Shown here: in pieces, positions 50,976 to 59,431 of the stretch | How the letters are laid out: every line of letters begins with the position of its first letter | Position numbering within the stretch: the first letter of the stretch is position 1 | From: Bradyrhizobium sp. Arg816 | GTDB taxonomy: Bacteria; Pseudomonadota; Alphaproteobacteria; Rhizobiales; Xanthobacteraceae | Reading direction: 5' to 3' | Assembly: GCF_029989365.1 (NCBI RefSeq) | Contig: NZ_JAPRAQ010000022.1 | Coordinates: 62,001-126,000, forward strand | Length of the DNA: 64,000 nt | Program-made: the position numbers and the translations under genes | The notes under the pieces: generated by a model | Told to the model about the DNA's origin: nothing | Seen by the model: the letters and a program-made list of their open reading frames with translations, nothing else | The model's database searches: none

Positions 50976-51839
50976 TTAGCTCCAGCCAATCCGCTGAAAG
51001 AACGCCGCGATCTCCGCGGCTGCGCGATCCGGATCTTCCCGATGCGGGAAGTGGCCGACGCCCGGAAACATCGCGAGATCGAGATCGCCAAACGTCTCGC
51101 CGAGACGATCGGTCCAGGCATAGGGAAACAGCGGGTCGTGCTCGGCCCAGCGCACGCAGGTCGGCACGTCGATCGGCGGCAGTTTCGGCGCCTCGCCCTT
51201 CATCATCGCGACCCGCCCGGCATGCGAGGCGCGATAATGCGCAAATCCGCCGGCGAGATTGCCTTCTCTGAAGAAATTGTCGGCGAAGGCGTCGAGAACA
51301 TCGTCGAAGGCGCTCTTCTGATGCGCCCAGCCCTTGAGGAAGTGACCGATATAGAGCCGGCAGCTGTCGCGGCTCGCGCCGACGAGCGCCGGAGCCAGCT
51401 CCATCTGGTGGAAGGACTGATACCAGATGTGGTTGAGCCTATCCGGCGCCGCCATGCGCGGCCCGATGCCGGGATAGACGAAGTCGAAGAAAAACAGCCC
51501 CGCGAGCCGCTCGGGCTGCTGCCGGGCCAAAGGCTGCATCACGGCGCCGCCGACATCGTGGCCGACCACGGCGAATCGGTCGATGCCGAGCCCCTCCATC
51601 AGCGCCAGCATGTCGTCCGCATGGCCGTCCGGCCCAAAAGGCCCGTCCGGCTTGTCGCTGTCGCCGAAGCCGCGCAGATCGGGCGCGATCAGCATGAATC
51701 GGTCCGAAAGCCTGGACATCACCGGCTCCCAGGTCAGCCAGAATTCCGGCCAGCCATGCAGCAAAAGCAGCGGTTTGCCGCTGCCAGCGCGGACCAGGTG
51801 CAAATCGGCACCATTGGCCTTGATCGTGAGATGCTCCAC
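50976..51839 (-). CDS. Alpha/beta hydrolase, epoxide hydrolase / haloalkane dehalogenase type
   Basis: A 287-residue cytoplasmic hydrolase. The oxyanion motif LLLLHGWPEFW (~24-34), nucleophile Asp95 in VVGHDVGGAVMQ, acidic residue in RWAEHDPLFPYAW and His263 in FPGVGHFPHRED make a complete Asp-His-Asp triad of the epoxide hydrolase group. The Arg pair that follows the nucleophile in fluoroacetate dehalogenases is absent (DVGG). The start is GTG 51839, set by GGGAGGA seven bases upstream; the frame extends further but without homology. Confidence 0.88.
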   Translation of the reverse strand: MEHLTIKANGADLHLVRAGSGKPLLLLHGWPEFWLTWEPVMSRLSDRFMLIAPDLRGFGDSDKPDGPFGPDGHADDMLALMEGLGIDRFAVVGHDVGGAVMQPLARQQPERLAGLFFFDFVYPGIGPRMAAPDRLNHIWYQSFHQMELAPALVGASRDSCRLYIGHFLKGWAHQKSAFDDVLDAFADNFFREGNLAGGFAHYRASHAGRVAMMKGEAPKLPPIDVPTCVRWAEHDPLFPYAWTDRLGETFGDLDLAMFPGVGHFPHREDPDRAAAEIAAFFQRIGWS

Positions 51840-51858
51840 GGCAGTTCCTCCCGGCGGT

Positions 51859-51957
51859 GAGAGCGTTTTCGAGCGAAGTGGACACCGGTTCGCGTCAGGA
51901 AAACGCGTCAAAACAAGAATCCGGAGCTCCGTTCCGATTCACCGGAGCGGAAACGGC
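51859..51957. repeat. Dispersed repeat (GAGCGTTTTCGAGCGAAGTGG module)
   Basis: AGCGTTTTCGAGCGAAGTGG, ACACCGGTTCGCGTCAGGAA and AACGCGTCAAAACAAGAATC follow each other, then a CCGTTCCGATTC...CGGAGCGGAAACGG dyad. I recognise this string as a common interspersed element in Bradyrhizobium-type genomes. It fills the region between the hydrolase and the tRNA. Confidence 0.65.
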
Positions 51958-52076
51958 TCCAGGGCAGGGGCTGAAAGAGGCAGCGGATTTTCCCCTTTCG
52001 CGCCTTGTCTGGCCCGCCATCCTCGCCTATTAACGCCCCCAACCACAGGGGCCCTGCTCCTACCATGGCGCCTTCA

Positions 52077-52166
52077 GGAGAGGTGGCAGAGTGGTTGAAT
52101 GCACCGCACTCGAAATGCGGCATAGGTGCAAGCCTATCGGGGGTTCGAATCCCTCCCTCTCCGCCA
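52077..52166 (+). tRNA. tRNA-Ser (anticodon CGA)
   Basis: A 90-nt class II tRNA with encoded CCA. The acceptor stem GGAGAGG/CCTCTCC has a G discriminator. The anticodon stem CCGCA/TGCGG carries loop CTCGAAA (anticodon 52111-52113, reading UCG). A long variable arm (ATAGG/CCTAT) and T-arm GGGGG-TTCGAAT-CCCTC region are present. Serine tRNAs are frequent integration targets, but I see no integrase or duplicated 3' end in the following 11.8 kb. Confidence 0.97.
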
Positions 52167-52329
52167 TATCAAAACGGCTTTGAGAAAGCCCCGCCAAAAG
52201 AAGACAGCCTCTTTGCATCGCAGCCTCTGGTGTCGTCCTAGGGGATCGCAATCTGACACCGCACTTGCGACCGGCCGCCAAGCTTCTCCACAATGCCCCC
52301 TCGTGACGACCCGCCCGAGGACCCTCCGG

Positions 52330-53283
52330 ATGACCACCAAAATCGACCTCCTCACGCTGCAACTCTTCGTGGCGATCGTCGAGGAGCAGAGCATTGCGAA
52401 GGCGGCGGAGAAGAAGAACATTGCCGCGTCCGCGGTCAGCCGCCGCGTCTCGGATATCGAGGACCTGTTTCAGGTCGAGCTGCTGCATCGTCATTCGAAA
52501 GGGATCGAGCCCACACCTGCCGGCTTCGCCCTGCTCGAGCACGCCCGCATCATCCTCGGCAACCTCAGCAAGCTCGAGAGCGAGCTGACGGGATACCGGC
52601 AGGGCAAGCGCGGGCTGATCCGGATCTGTGCCAACAAGTCCGCGATCCTCGAAGCTCTCGCCGACGAGCTCAGCCTGTTCCTGGAGCGGCATCCGCTGGT
52701 CCACATCGACATCGAGGAGGATCTCAGCCCCGCGATCGTGCGCGCGGTGGTGGAGAACCGGGCCGACATCGGCATTTTCGGCGGCAACATCGACGGACAG
52801 GATCTGGAGCTGCTGTCCTATCGCAGCGACAGCCTGGTCGCGCTGGTCACGCGCGACCACCCGCTGGCGGGCCAAAGCAGCGTTCGCTTCCGCGAGCTGG
52901 TCGATTTCGACTTCGTCAGCCTGGAGAAGGGCAGCTCGATCGAGACGCTGTGCGTCAGGGCCGCCGCGGCGCTCGGGCAGCACCTCAAGGTGCGCATCCG
53001 CGTCAGCAGTTTCGATGCGCTGTTCCGCGTCGTCGATGCCAGGATGGGGGTCGGTGTCGTGCCGCTGGAGATCGTTCGCGACCGCTACGGCGTCGACAGT
53101 CTCGTCACCGTCCCGCTCGACGAGTCCTGGGCGCGCCGCGACCTGGTCATCGGCGTGCGCGATTACAAGTCTCTGCCTTCGGTGACGAAGCTGCTGGTGG
53201 AGCATTTGCGGACCCATGACGATGCCCGTCTCGCCACGAGCGGCGTCTCCGACCGGCTGACGGTCGTGCGCGGCCGAAGCTGA
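52330..53283 (+). CDS. LysR-family transcriptional regulator
   Basis: A 317-residue LysR protein. The winged-helix N-terminus (LTLQLFVAIVEEQSIAKAAE, then ASAVSRRVSDIEDLFQVELL) is followed by a substrate-binding domain with GLIRICANKSAILEALADEL, VENRADIGIFGG and DAMMGVGVVPLEI-like sequence. ATG 52330 is used; the frame is open back into the tRNA but cannot code there. It lies 166 nt upstream of, and in line with, the leuC-like gene, so it is the likely regulator of the dehydratase/ABC cassette. Confidence 0.9.
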   Translation: MTTKIDLLTLQLFVAIVEEQSIAKAAEKKNIAASAVSRRVSDIEDLFQVELLHRHSKGIEPTPAGFALLEHARIILGNLSKLESELTGYRQGKRGLIRICANKSAILEALADELSLFLERHPLVHIDIEEDLSPAIVRAVVENRADIGIFGGNIDGQDLELLSYRSDSLVALVTRDHPLAGQSSVRFRELVDFDFVSLEKGSSIETLCVRAAAALGQHLKVRIRVSSFDALFRVVDARMGVGVVPLEIVRDRYGVDSLVTVPLDESWARRDLVIGVRDYKSLPSVTKLLVEHLRTHDDARLATSGVSDRLTVVRGRS

Positions 53284-53449
53284 CATCGCTTCTGCCGACG
53301 GCCTGCCATCGCCGGCCGCGATGGCTCCCTGCCCAACCGTCACTGCACATTTCCGCGACGGACTTCTATCCTGCTTCCCAACATCGCTGTCGGTCGGCAT
53401 GATCGACGGCAACACGGCACATCAGATGCCGAACAGGGGAGGACGGATC

Positions 53450-54859
53450 GTGGACACGCGTGGTCGCACGCTGCTGGCCAAAATCTGGGACCAGCATGTC
53501 ATCGCCCACATCAGCGATGATACCGATCTGCTTCATGTGGATCGCCATTTTCTGCATGACCTCGGCGGCTCCGCCGGCCTGATCAACCTCAAAAGCCGCA
53601 ACATTCCGGTCCACAATCCCGAACTGACCTTCGCCACGCCGGATCATGCGATTTCGACGGCGTCCGGGCGTGCCGGCACGATCAAGACCGGGTGGGAGCT
53701 GCTGGCGGCGTTGCGGACCGAGACATCGGCAAGCAACATCCGGTTGTTCGACCTCGACCAGCCCGGGCAGGGCATCGTCCATGTCATCGGCCCGGAGCTC
53801 GGTCTCAGCCTGCCCGGCTGCCTGATCGTCTGCGGCGACAGCCACACCTGCACCCATGGCGGGCTCGGCGCGCTCGCCTTCGGCATCGGCTCCAGCGAGC
53901 TCACGCATGTGCTGGCGACCCAGACCATCATCCAGCGCCGGCCCAAAACCATGCGCGTGACATTCGACGGCCGGCTGCCGTTCGGCGTGACGGCGAAGGA
54001 TCTCATCCTCGCCTTGATCGGCCATGTCGGCGCCGCCGGCGGCACCGGCTATGCCGTCGAATATGCCGGCAGTGCGATCAGGGACATGCCGATCGAAGGG
54101 CGGCTCACCATCTGCAATCTGTCGGTCGAGCTCGGCGCCAAGATGGGGCTGATCGCGCCGGATGAGGCGACGTTCGCCTATATCCGCGGCCGTCCCTACG
54201 CGCCGCAAGGCGAGATGTGGGACCGGGCCGTCGCGGCGTGGCGGACGCTTCGGAGCGACAGCGACGCAATGTTCGATCGCGAAGTGTCGATCGACGTCGG
54301 CACCATCATCCCCCAGATCACCTGGGGCACCAGTCCCGAACATGTCCTCGGTGTCGATGGCCGCATCCCGGATCCCGCCGACATCGCCGATCCGGCGCGC
54401 CGCGGCGCGATCGAGATCGCGCTCGACTATATGGGCCTGAAGCCCGGTGCGCCGATCGCCGGCACGCCGGTGGATTGGGTCTTCATCGGCTCCTGCACCA
54501 ACAGCCGCCTCAGCGATCTGCGCGCCGCGGCCGAAGTCGCGCGCGGCCGCAAGGTTGCGCCGGGTGTGCGGGCCTGGGTCGTGCCGGGGTCGGAGACCGT
54601 CAGGCGCGATGCAATGGCCGAAGGGCTCGACAAGATCTTCATCGACGCGGGCTTTGAATGGCGCGAGCCCGGATGCTCGATGTGCCTTGCCGCCAACGGT
54701 GAAACCGTGCCGCCCGGCCAGCGCTCGGTATCGACGTCGAACCGGAATTTCGTCGGCCGCCAAGGGCCGCGTGCCCGCACCCATCTGGCAAGTCCGGCCA
54801 TGGCCGTGGCGGCGGCGGTGTCCGGCGCCATCGCCGACGTCCGAACGATGGAGCGCTAG
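53450..54859 (+). CDS. 3-isopropylmalate dehydratase-like large subunit (aconitase family)
   Basis: A 469-residue LeuC-type large subunit with a [4Fe-4S] site: Cys in IVCGDSHTCTHGGLGALAFG, VFIGSCTNSRLSDLR and EPGCSMCLAANGE. Overall similarity to LeuC is high (AKDLILALIGHVGAAGGTGY, STSNRNFVGRQG). The near-invariant LeuC segment HEVTSPQAF reads HDLGGSAGL here, close to the substrate site, hinting at another 2-substituted malate. GTG 53450 is chosen: GGGGAGG lies seven bases upstream and MDTRGRTLLAKIWDQHVI fits the family. Stop and the next start abut (TAGATG). Confidence 0.9.
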   Translation: MDTRGRTLLAKIWDQHVIAHISDDTDLLHVDRHFLHDLGGSAGLINLKSRNIPVHNPELTFATPDHAISTASGRAGTIKTGWELLAALRTETSASNIRLFDLDQPGQGIVHVIGPELGLSLPGCLIVCGDSHTCTHGGLGALAFGIGSSELTHVLATQTIIQRRPKTMRVTFDGRLPFGVTAKDLILALIGHVGAAGGTGYAVEYAGSAIRDMPIEGRLTICNLSVELGAKMGLIAPDEATFAYIRGRPYAPQGEMWDRAVAAWRTLRSDSDAMFDREVSIDVGTIIPQITWGTSPEHVLGVDGRIPDPADIADPARRGAIEIALDYMGLKPGAPIAGTPVDWVFIGSCTNSRLSDLRAAAEVARGRKVAPGVRAWVVPGSETVRRDAMAEGLDKIFIDAGFEWREPGCSMCLAANGETVPPGQRSVSTSNRNFVGRQGPRARTHLASPAMAVAAAVSGAIADVRTMER

Positions 54860-55498
54860 ATGCCGCAAGCCTTCACCAAACTGACCGCGACGGCGGCGCC
54901 GATCATGCGCACCAATGTCGATACGGACGTCATCATCAGCATCAACCGCATGATCGGAAATTCCGTCCGCGGCAATCTCGGCAAATGGGCGTTCGGTTCG
55001 CTCCGCTATTTGCCCGATGGCTCGGACAATCCGGAGTTCATCCTCAATCGCGAGCCTTATCGCGCGGCGGAAATCCTGGTCACGGGGCCGAATTTCGGCT
55101 GCGGCTCGTCGCGGGAGGCGGCGGTGTGGTCGCTGCAGGAAATGGGCATCCGCGCCATCATCGGATCCGGTTTCGGCGACATCTTCTTCGCCAACTGCTT
55201 CCAGAACGGCATCCTGCCTGTGGTGCTGGACAAAGCCGTCATCGACGGTCTCGCCGCGGAGATCGAAGCGAGCCAGGGCGCGGGACGTGTCAGTGTCGAC
55301 CTGCAGGAGCAGACCGTCACCTCGCCATCGGGTGTGCGGCACGTCTTCGAGATCGATCCGCGCCGGCGCGCGGGTCTGCTCGAAGGCCTCGACGAGATTT
55401 CGCTGACGTTGCGGCGGGACCACGAGATCCGCGCATTCCAGGCATCCGACCGCGACGCGCGGCCGTGGATTCACTTTGCAGGACATCAGGCAGGATAA
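54860..55498 (+). CDS. 3-isopropylmalate dehydratase-like small subunit
   Basis: A 212-residue LeuD-type swivel domain forming the heterodimer with the preceding LeuC-like protein. NVDTDVIISINRMIG, NPEFILNREPYRAAEILVTG and the active-site loop FGCGSSREAAVWSLQEMG are visible. The family consensus for the loop is GSSREHA; here His is replaced by Ala. SGFGDIFFANCFQNGILPV completes the core. It starts directly after the large-subunit stop codon, so translation is coupled. Confidence 0.9.
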   Translation: MPQAFTKLTATAAPIMRTNVDTDVIISINRMIGNSVRGNLGKWAFGSLRYLPDGSDNPEFILNREPYRAAEILVTGPNFGCGSSREAAVWSLQEMGIRAIIGSGFGDIFFANCFQNGILPVVLDKAVIDGLAAEIEASQGAGRVSVDLQEQTVTSPSGVRHVFEIDPRRRAGLLEGLDEISLTLRRDHEIRAFQASDRDARPWIHFAGHQAG

Positions 55499-55515
55499 TC
55501 GGCAGGGCAATTGGC

Positions 55516-56655
55516 ATGAACACGCTCTCGAACATGATCAAGGTCGCCGTGGTCGGCGGTGAAGGCATCGGTCCTGAAGTGACCGACCAGTCCCATCGCA
55601 TTCTCAAATGGTTTTCGGCGAGGCGCAGCATTCCCGTGGCTCTGCGCGAAGCGCAATACGGTCTCATCCCCTATCTCGCGACGGGCAAGGTGTTGCCCGA
55701 TGACACCGTCGAAGCGATGGAGGAGGCCGACGCTATACTCTGGGGTGCGACGGGTGGTCCTGAGACCACTGAGGTCCCTCCGGCGGCGCGCAAGGCGGGA
55801 AGCCTGCTGTCGCTGCGCAGCAAGTACGACCTCTATGCCAATCTCCGGCCCATCGTCGCCAATCCGGCGCTGGCGGATTCCGCGCCGCTCAAGGCCGCGG
55901 TGCTGAAGGATGTCGACTTCATCATCATCCGCGAGCTCACCAGCGGCATTTATTTCGGCGAGCCGCGCGGCATCGAAACGCTGCCCGATGGTCAGCGCCG
56001 CGGTTTCAACACGCAGCAATACACCACCAGCCAGATTCGCCGGGTGGCGCGAACCGCGTTCGAACTGGCGCGGACGCGCAAGGGCCGGGTCTGCTCCGTC
56101 GACAAGGCCAATGTGCTGGAAACCAGCGTGCTGTGGCGCGAGGAGGTCACCGCGCTGCACGAGGCGGAATTCTCCGATGTGGAGTTGACGCACCTCTATG
56201 TCGACAACGCCGCGATGCAGATCGTGCGGGCGCCGTCGCAGTTCGACGTCATGGTGACCTGCAACATCTTCGGCGACATTCTCTCCGATTGCGCCGCGAT
56301 GGCGTCGGGCTCGCTCGGCATGCTGCCGTCGGTCTCGCTCGGGCCGCCGGACCGGCTCGGCCGCCGCAAGGCGCTCTATGAACCGGTCCATGGCAGCGCG
56401 CCCGACATTGCGGGCAAGGGCATCGCCAATCCGCTCGGCTCGATCCTCAGCGTCGCGATGATGTTGCGCATCACCCTCAATCGGCCCGATGATGCCGTGC
56501 TGCTGGAGAAGGCCGTGGATACGGCGCTGGCTGCCGGCGCAAGAACGGCCGATATCGCCGAAGCCGGCGCAAAAAGACTTTCGACCCAGGAGATGGGCGA
56601 TGCGGTTCTGAACGCGCTCGACAAGGTCGTCGGCAAGGAGAGGGAGCACGCGTGA
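55516..56655 (+). CDS. Isopropylmalate/isocitrate dehydrogenase family enzyme (LeuB-like)
   Basis: A 379-residue NAD-dependent beta-decarboxylating dehydrogenase acting on a 3-substituted malate. Metal and substrate residues are intact: LYANLRPIVANP, IIRELTSGIYFGEPRG, DKANVLETSVLW, VDNAAMQIV, TCNIFGDILSD. The NAD determinant lies in HGSAPDIAGKGIANP. In the substrate-specificity helix the IPMDH pattern PExGLL reads KAGSLL, so the Glu that contacts the isopropylmalate gamma-group region is missing. ATG 55516 lies 17 nt after the leuD-like gene. It could be a tartrate or alkylmalate dehydrogenase. Confidence 0.88.
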   Translation: MNTLSNMIKVAVVGGEGIGPEVTDQSHRILKWFSARRSIPVALREAQYGLIPYLATGKVLPDDTVEAMEEADAILWGATGGPETTEVPPAARKAGSLLSLRSKYDLYANLRPIVANPALADSAPLKAAVLKDVDFIIIRELTSGIYFGEPRGIETLPDGQRRGFNTQQYTTSQIRRVARTAFELARTRKGRVCSVDKANVLETSVLWREEVTALHEAEFSDVELTHLYVDNAAMQIVRAPSQFDVMVTCNIFGDILSDCAAMASGSLGMLPSVSLGPPDRLGRRKALYEPVHGSAPDIAGKGIANPLGSILSVAMMLRITLNRPDDAVLLEKAVDTALAAGARTADIAEAGAKRLSTQEMGDAVLNALDKVVGKEREHA

Positions 56656-57704
56656 TGAGGAATCGGGTCACCAGACGGGCCGCGTTGACGATCGTCGCCG
56701 GCGCCGGTGCGTCCATGGCGGCAGGTCGGGCGTGGGCGGATACGCCGTCGGGCCGCGTGATCTATCCGGTGGCCATTCCGGTCTATCAGTCTCAATTCGT
56801 CGCCGACCGGGCCGGGTTCTTCAAGGAGGCCGGCCTCGACTGCAAGCTGATCCAGGGCGGCAGCGGCGTGAAGACGCGCGAGATCATCGCTTCGTCCCAG
56901 GGCGATATCGGTATCGGCGACATCACCCACCCGATGCAACTCAGCAATCACGGCCGCAGCGCGCGCGTCCTGATGCCGGTCGATACCCGCAGCAACGCCG
57001 CGATCTTCATCATCCGCAAGGATCTGTTCGATCAGGGCATCACCACCCTGGAGGCGCTGGCGAAGTGGAAACGGCCCGATGGACGAAAGCCGATCGTTTC
57101 GGTGTCGTCACTGGGCGGCACCAACCACGTCTGGGCCTCCTACTACATGGAAACCATGGGGCTGGACGACAAGGTGACCTGGATCGGCACCGGCAATGTC
57201 GACACCATGATGGGCACGTTGAAGACGAAGCAGGTCGATGTTCTCATCAACTCGCCATCGATCCTGAAGGATTCGGTGGAGCAGGGCTGGGGTGCGCTGT
57301 TGTTCGATGGAACGGACGAGGCGGTCTGGACCAAGTATATCGGCGGCAAGGTCCCGGTGACGTCTCATTTCACGTTGCAGGCGAACATCGACAAGGACCC
57401 GGCGAAGATGCAGGCGTTCGTCACGGCGCTGTGGCGCGCCACCCTTTGGATCAAGGGGCACTCTCCCGAAGAGATCTATGACATGATCGAGCCTTACGTC
57501 GGAAGCACGTCGCGCGATGCGAATATTTTCGACAGCGGCGTCATGAAGAAGGTCACCGATTACGAAGGCATCATCGATGCCGCCAGCTTCGCGCGCGGTC
57601 AGAAGGTCTGGTTTCGTGAAATGACCGGCATCAAGCCGCTCGCGATGGCCGACGTCGTCAACACCAGCTTCATCGAAGCGGCACGCAAGGCCTATCCGGC
57701 TTGA
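56655..57704 (+). CDS. ABC transporter substrate-binding protein (NitT/TauT, NMT1-like)
   Basis: A 349-residue exported receptor. The N-terminus NRVTRRAALTIVAGAGASMA with a cleavage site AWA suggests a twin-arginine signal. The mature domain opens YPVAIPVYQSQFVADRAGFF and has the family pattern KEAGLDCKLIQGGSGVKTRE, TLKTKQVDVLINSPSILKD. ATG 56655 overlaps the dehydrogenase stop (TGATG). It feeds the ATPase and permease encoded next. Ligand unknown; the context suggests an organic acid handled by the dehydratase and dehydrogenase. Confidence 0.9.
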   Translation: MRNRVTRRAALTIVAGAGASMAAGRAWADTPSGRVIYPVAIPVYQSQFVADRAGFFKEAGLDCKLIQGGSGVKTREIIASSQGDIGIGDITHPMQLSNHGRSARVLMPVDTRSNAAIFIIRKDLFDQGITTLEALAKWKRPDGRKPIVSVSSLGGTNHVWASYYMETMGLDDKVTWIGTGNVDTMMGTLKTKQVDVLINSPSILKDSVEQGWGALLFDGTDEAVWTKYIGGKVPVTSHFTLQANIDKDPAKMQAFVTALWRATLWIKGHSPEEIYDMIEPYVGSTSRDANIFDSGVMKKVTDYEGIIDAASFARGQKVWFREMTGIKPLAMADVVNTSFIEAARKAYPA

Positions 57705-58534
57705 CGATCCAGGCTTTACACACGCCGCACGTCGATGCGCCGCCTGACACGCGGCGCATCGACGTGCGCGGTTTGTGCAAGACCTTCCAGCTGGCGGGTG
57801 CCGCCATCGAGGCCGTACGCGACGTCTCCTTCAATGTCCGGCGCGGCGAATTCGTCGCCCTGCTGGGGCCATCCGGCTCGGGCAAGAGCACCGTCCTCAA
57901 CATGATCGCAACCCTGGTCAAGCCGACCAGCGGTCAGATCCTGATTGATGGTACGGCCGTCGTCCCCGGACAGGCGACGCCCAATGTCGGCTATGTGTTC
58001 CAGCGCGACACCCTGTTTCCCTGGCGCACCGTCGCTGACAACATCGGTTACGGCCTCGAACTGGCGGGTGTCCCGGCAGCGGAGCGAAAGGATCGGGTCC
58101 GTGCCTGCTTGACGCAAGCCGGGCTGCAGGATTTCGACAATGCCTATCCCTCGGCGCTGTCGGGCGGCATGCGCCAGCGCGCCGCCTTGATGCGAACGCT
58201 GGTCGTCGAGCCGCAGGTTCTGTTGATGGACGAGCCGTTCGGCGCGCTCGACACCCACACCAAGATCGACATGCACGATGTGCTGCTGCGCATCTGGGAA
58301 CGGGAAAAGCAGACCGTGCTGTTCGTGACCCATGATCTCGGCGAGGCCCTGACGCTCGCAGACCGCATCATTCTGTTTTCCGCGCGGCCCGGCCGGATCA
58401 AGGAGAGTTTCGAGGTGGATTTCGCCCGCCCGCGCAATGCGGTGAAGATCCGGGAAACGCCGCGCTATGCCGAGCTGTTCCAGCTGATCTGGCACTCGCT
58501 CGGCGAGGAATTCATCAAGGGCCGCAAGCCATGA
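57701..58534 (+). CDS. ABC transporter ATP-binding protein (NitT/TauT type)
   Basis: A 277-residue ATPase (SsuB/TauB-like). Walker [19 protein letters not shown]-loop VFQRDTLFPWRTVADNI, signature LSGGMRQRAALMRTL, Walker B VLLMDEPFGALD and switch VTHDLGEAL are present. The start appears to be TTG 57701 overlapping the previous stop (TTGA), preceded by AAGG; no ATG is available before the conserved core. An N-terminal Pro/His-rich leader (~1-18) is atypical. Confidence 0.9.
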   Translation: MTIQALHTPHVDAPPDTRRIDVRGLCKTFQLAGAAIEAVRDVSFNVRRGEFVALLGPSGSGKSTVLNMIATLVKPTSGQILIDGTAVVPGQATPNVGYVFQRDTLFPWRTVADNIGYGLELAGVPAAERKDRVRACLTQAGLQDFDNAYPSALSGGMRQRAALMRTLVVEPQVLLMDEPFGALDTHTKIDMHDVLLRIWEREKQTVLFVTHDLGEALTLADRIILFSARPGRIKESFEVDFARPRNAVKIRETPRYAELFQLIWHSLGEEFIKGRKP

Positions 58535-59406
58535 GGCGCGCGCGCCGCCCCGGCAGAACGCTGGCCTGGCAGATGTTGATCTGCGTCGGCTTCCTGTCGA
58601 TCTGGCAGTGGGGGTACGATCTGCACGGCCGCCTTCCCTGGCTGGTGCCCGATCTGCTCGACCCCTATTTCGTGTCCAAGCCGTCCGACATCTTCGAGCA
58701 TTTCCTGATCCTGAGCTGCCTCAAGTCGAAGCTCGGCGTGTTCAACGGCTGGTTCAATGGCGAATTCGCCCGCTGCATGGCGCGATCGGAGAACAATCTC
58801 TGGATCGCGACCGCCGTCACCCTGAAGAACACGTTCTTCGGGTTCGTCACCGGCGTCAGCAGCGGCTTCGCCGCGGGCCTCGTGCTGGGCCGTTCGGACC
58901 GGCTCAGCGCGATCTTCCAGCCGTTCATCACGGCGGTGAATTCGATCCCCCGCATCGCGCTGGCGCCGATCATCGTGCTGGCCTTCGGCATCGGCGATAC
59001 CTCGAAGATCGTCACGTCATGGATCGTGGTCGTCTTCCTCGTGTTCTTCAATACGTTCGAAGGGGCGCGCTCGATCGACGAGGGCTTTGTCAACGCGGCG
59101 CGGCTGCTCGGTGCCAGCGAGTGGCAGATCACCCGCACGGTGGTCATCCCTTCGACCATGGCCTGGGTCTTTGCCTCGCTGACGCCTGCGATCTCATTCG
59201 CCCTGATCGGCGTGATCGTCGGCGAGTTCATCGGTGCGGAACGAGGAATCGGGCGCCTGATCATCGAGTCCGAGGCGCGGGCGGAGGCGTCGGGAATGAT
59301 GGTCGCCGTCGTGGTGCTGATGCTGGTCGGCGTTGCGCTGTCCGCGTTGATCTGGCGATTGCAGGCCTATCTGTTGCGCTGGCAGCAGCATAATCTCGCG
59401 GAGTAG
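58531..59406 (+). CDS. ABC transporter permease (NitT/TauT type)
   Basis: A 291-residue inner-membrane permease with about six helices and the binding-protein-dependent EAA-like loop (EGARSIDEGFVNAARLLGAS then EWQITRTVVIPST). It begins ATG 58531, overlapping the ATPase stop by four bases. A longer-than-usual stretch between helices 1 and 2 (~45-85) includes two Cys (ILSCLKSKLGV, FARCMARSE). Last gene of the cassette. Confidence 0.9.
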   Translation: MRRARRPGRTLAWQMLICVGFLSIWQWGYDLHGRLPWLVPDLLDPYFVSKPSDIFEHFLILSCLKSKLGVFNGWFNGEFARCMARSENNLWIATAVTLKNTFFGFVTGVSSGFAAGLVLGRSDRLSAIFQPFITAVNSIPRIALAPIIVLAFGIGDTSKIVTSWIVVVFLVFFNTFEGARSIDEGFVNAARLLGASEWQITRTVVIPSTMAWVFASLTPAISFALIGVIVGEFIGAERGIGRLIIESEARAEASGMMVAVVVLMLVGVALSALIWRLQAYLLRWQQHNLAE

Positions 59407-59431
59407 CCCGGGCAGCGGCCTGCGGCGTTGA

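Noticed and set aside
52077-52166. Integrase attachment site at the tRNA-Ser 3' end
   Set aside because: I saw no second copy of the 3' end and no integrase within the window, so it cannot be supported.
52126-52329. Longer LysR reading frame starting in the tRNA
   Set aside because: It would translate through the tRNA-Ser 3' half; LysR homology begins at ATG 52330.
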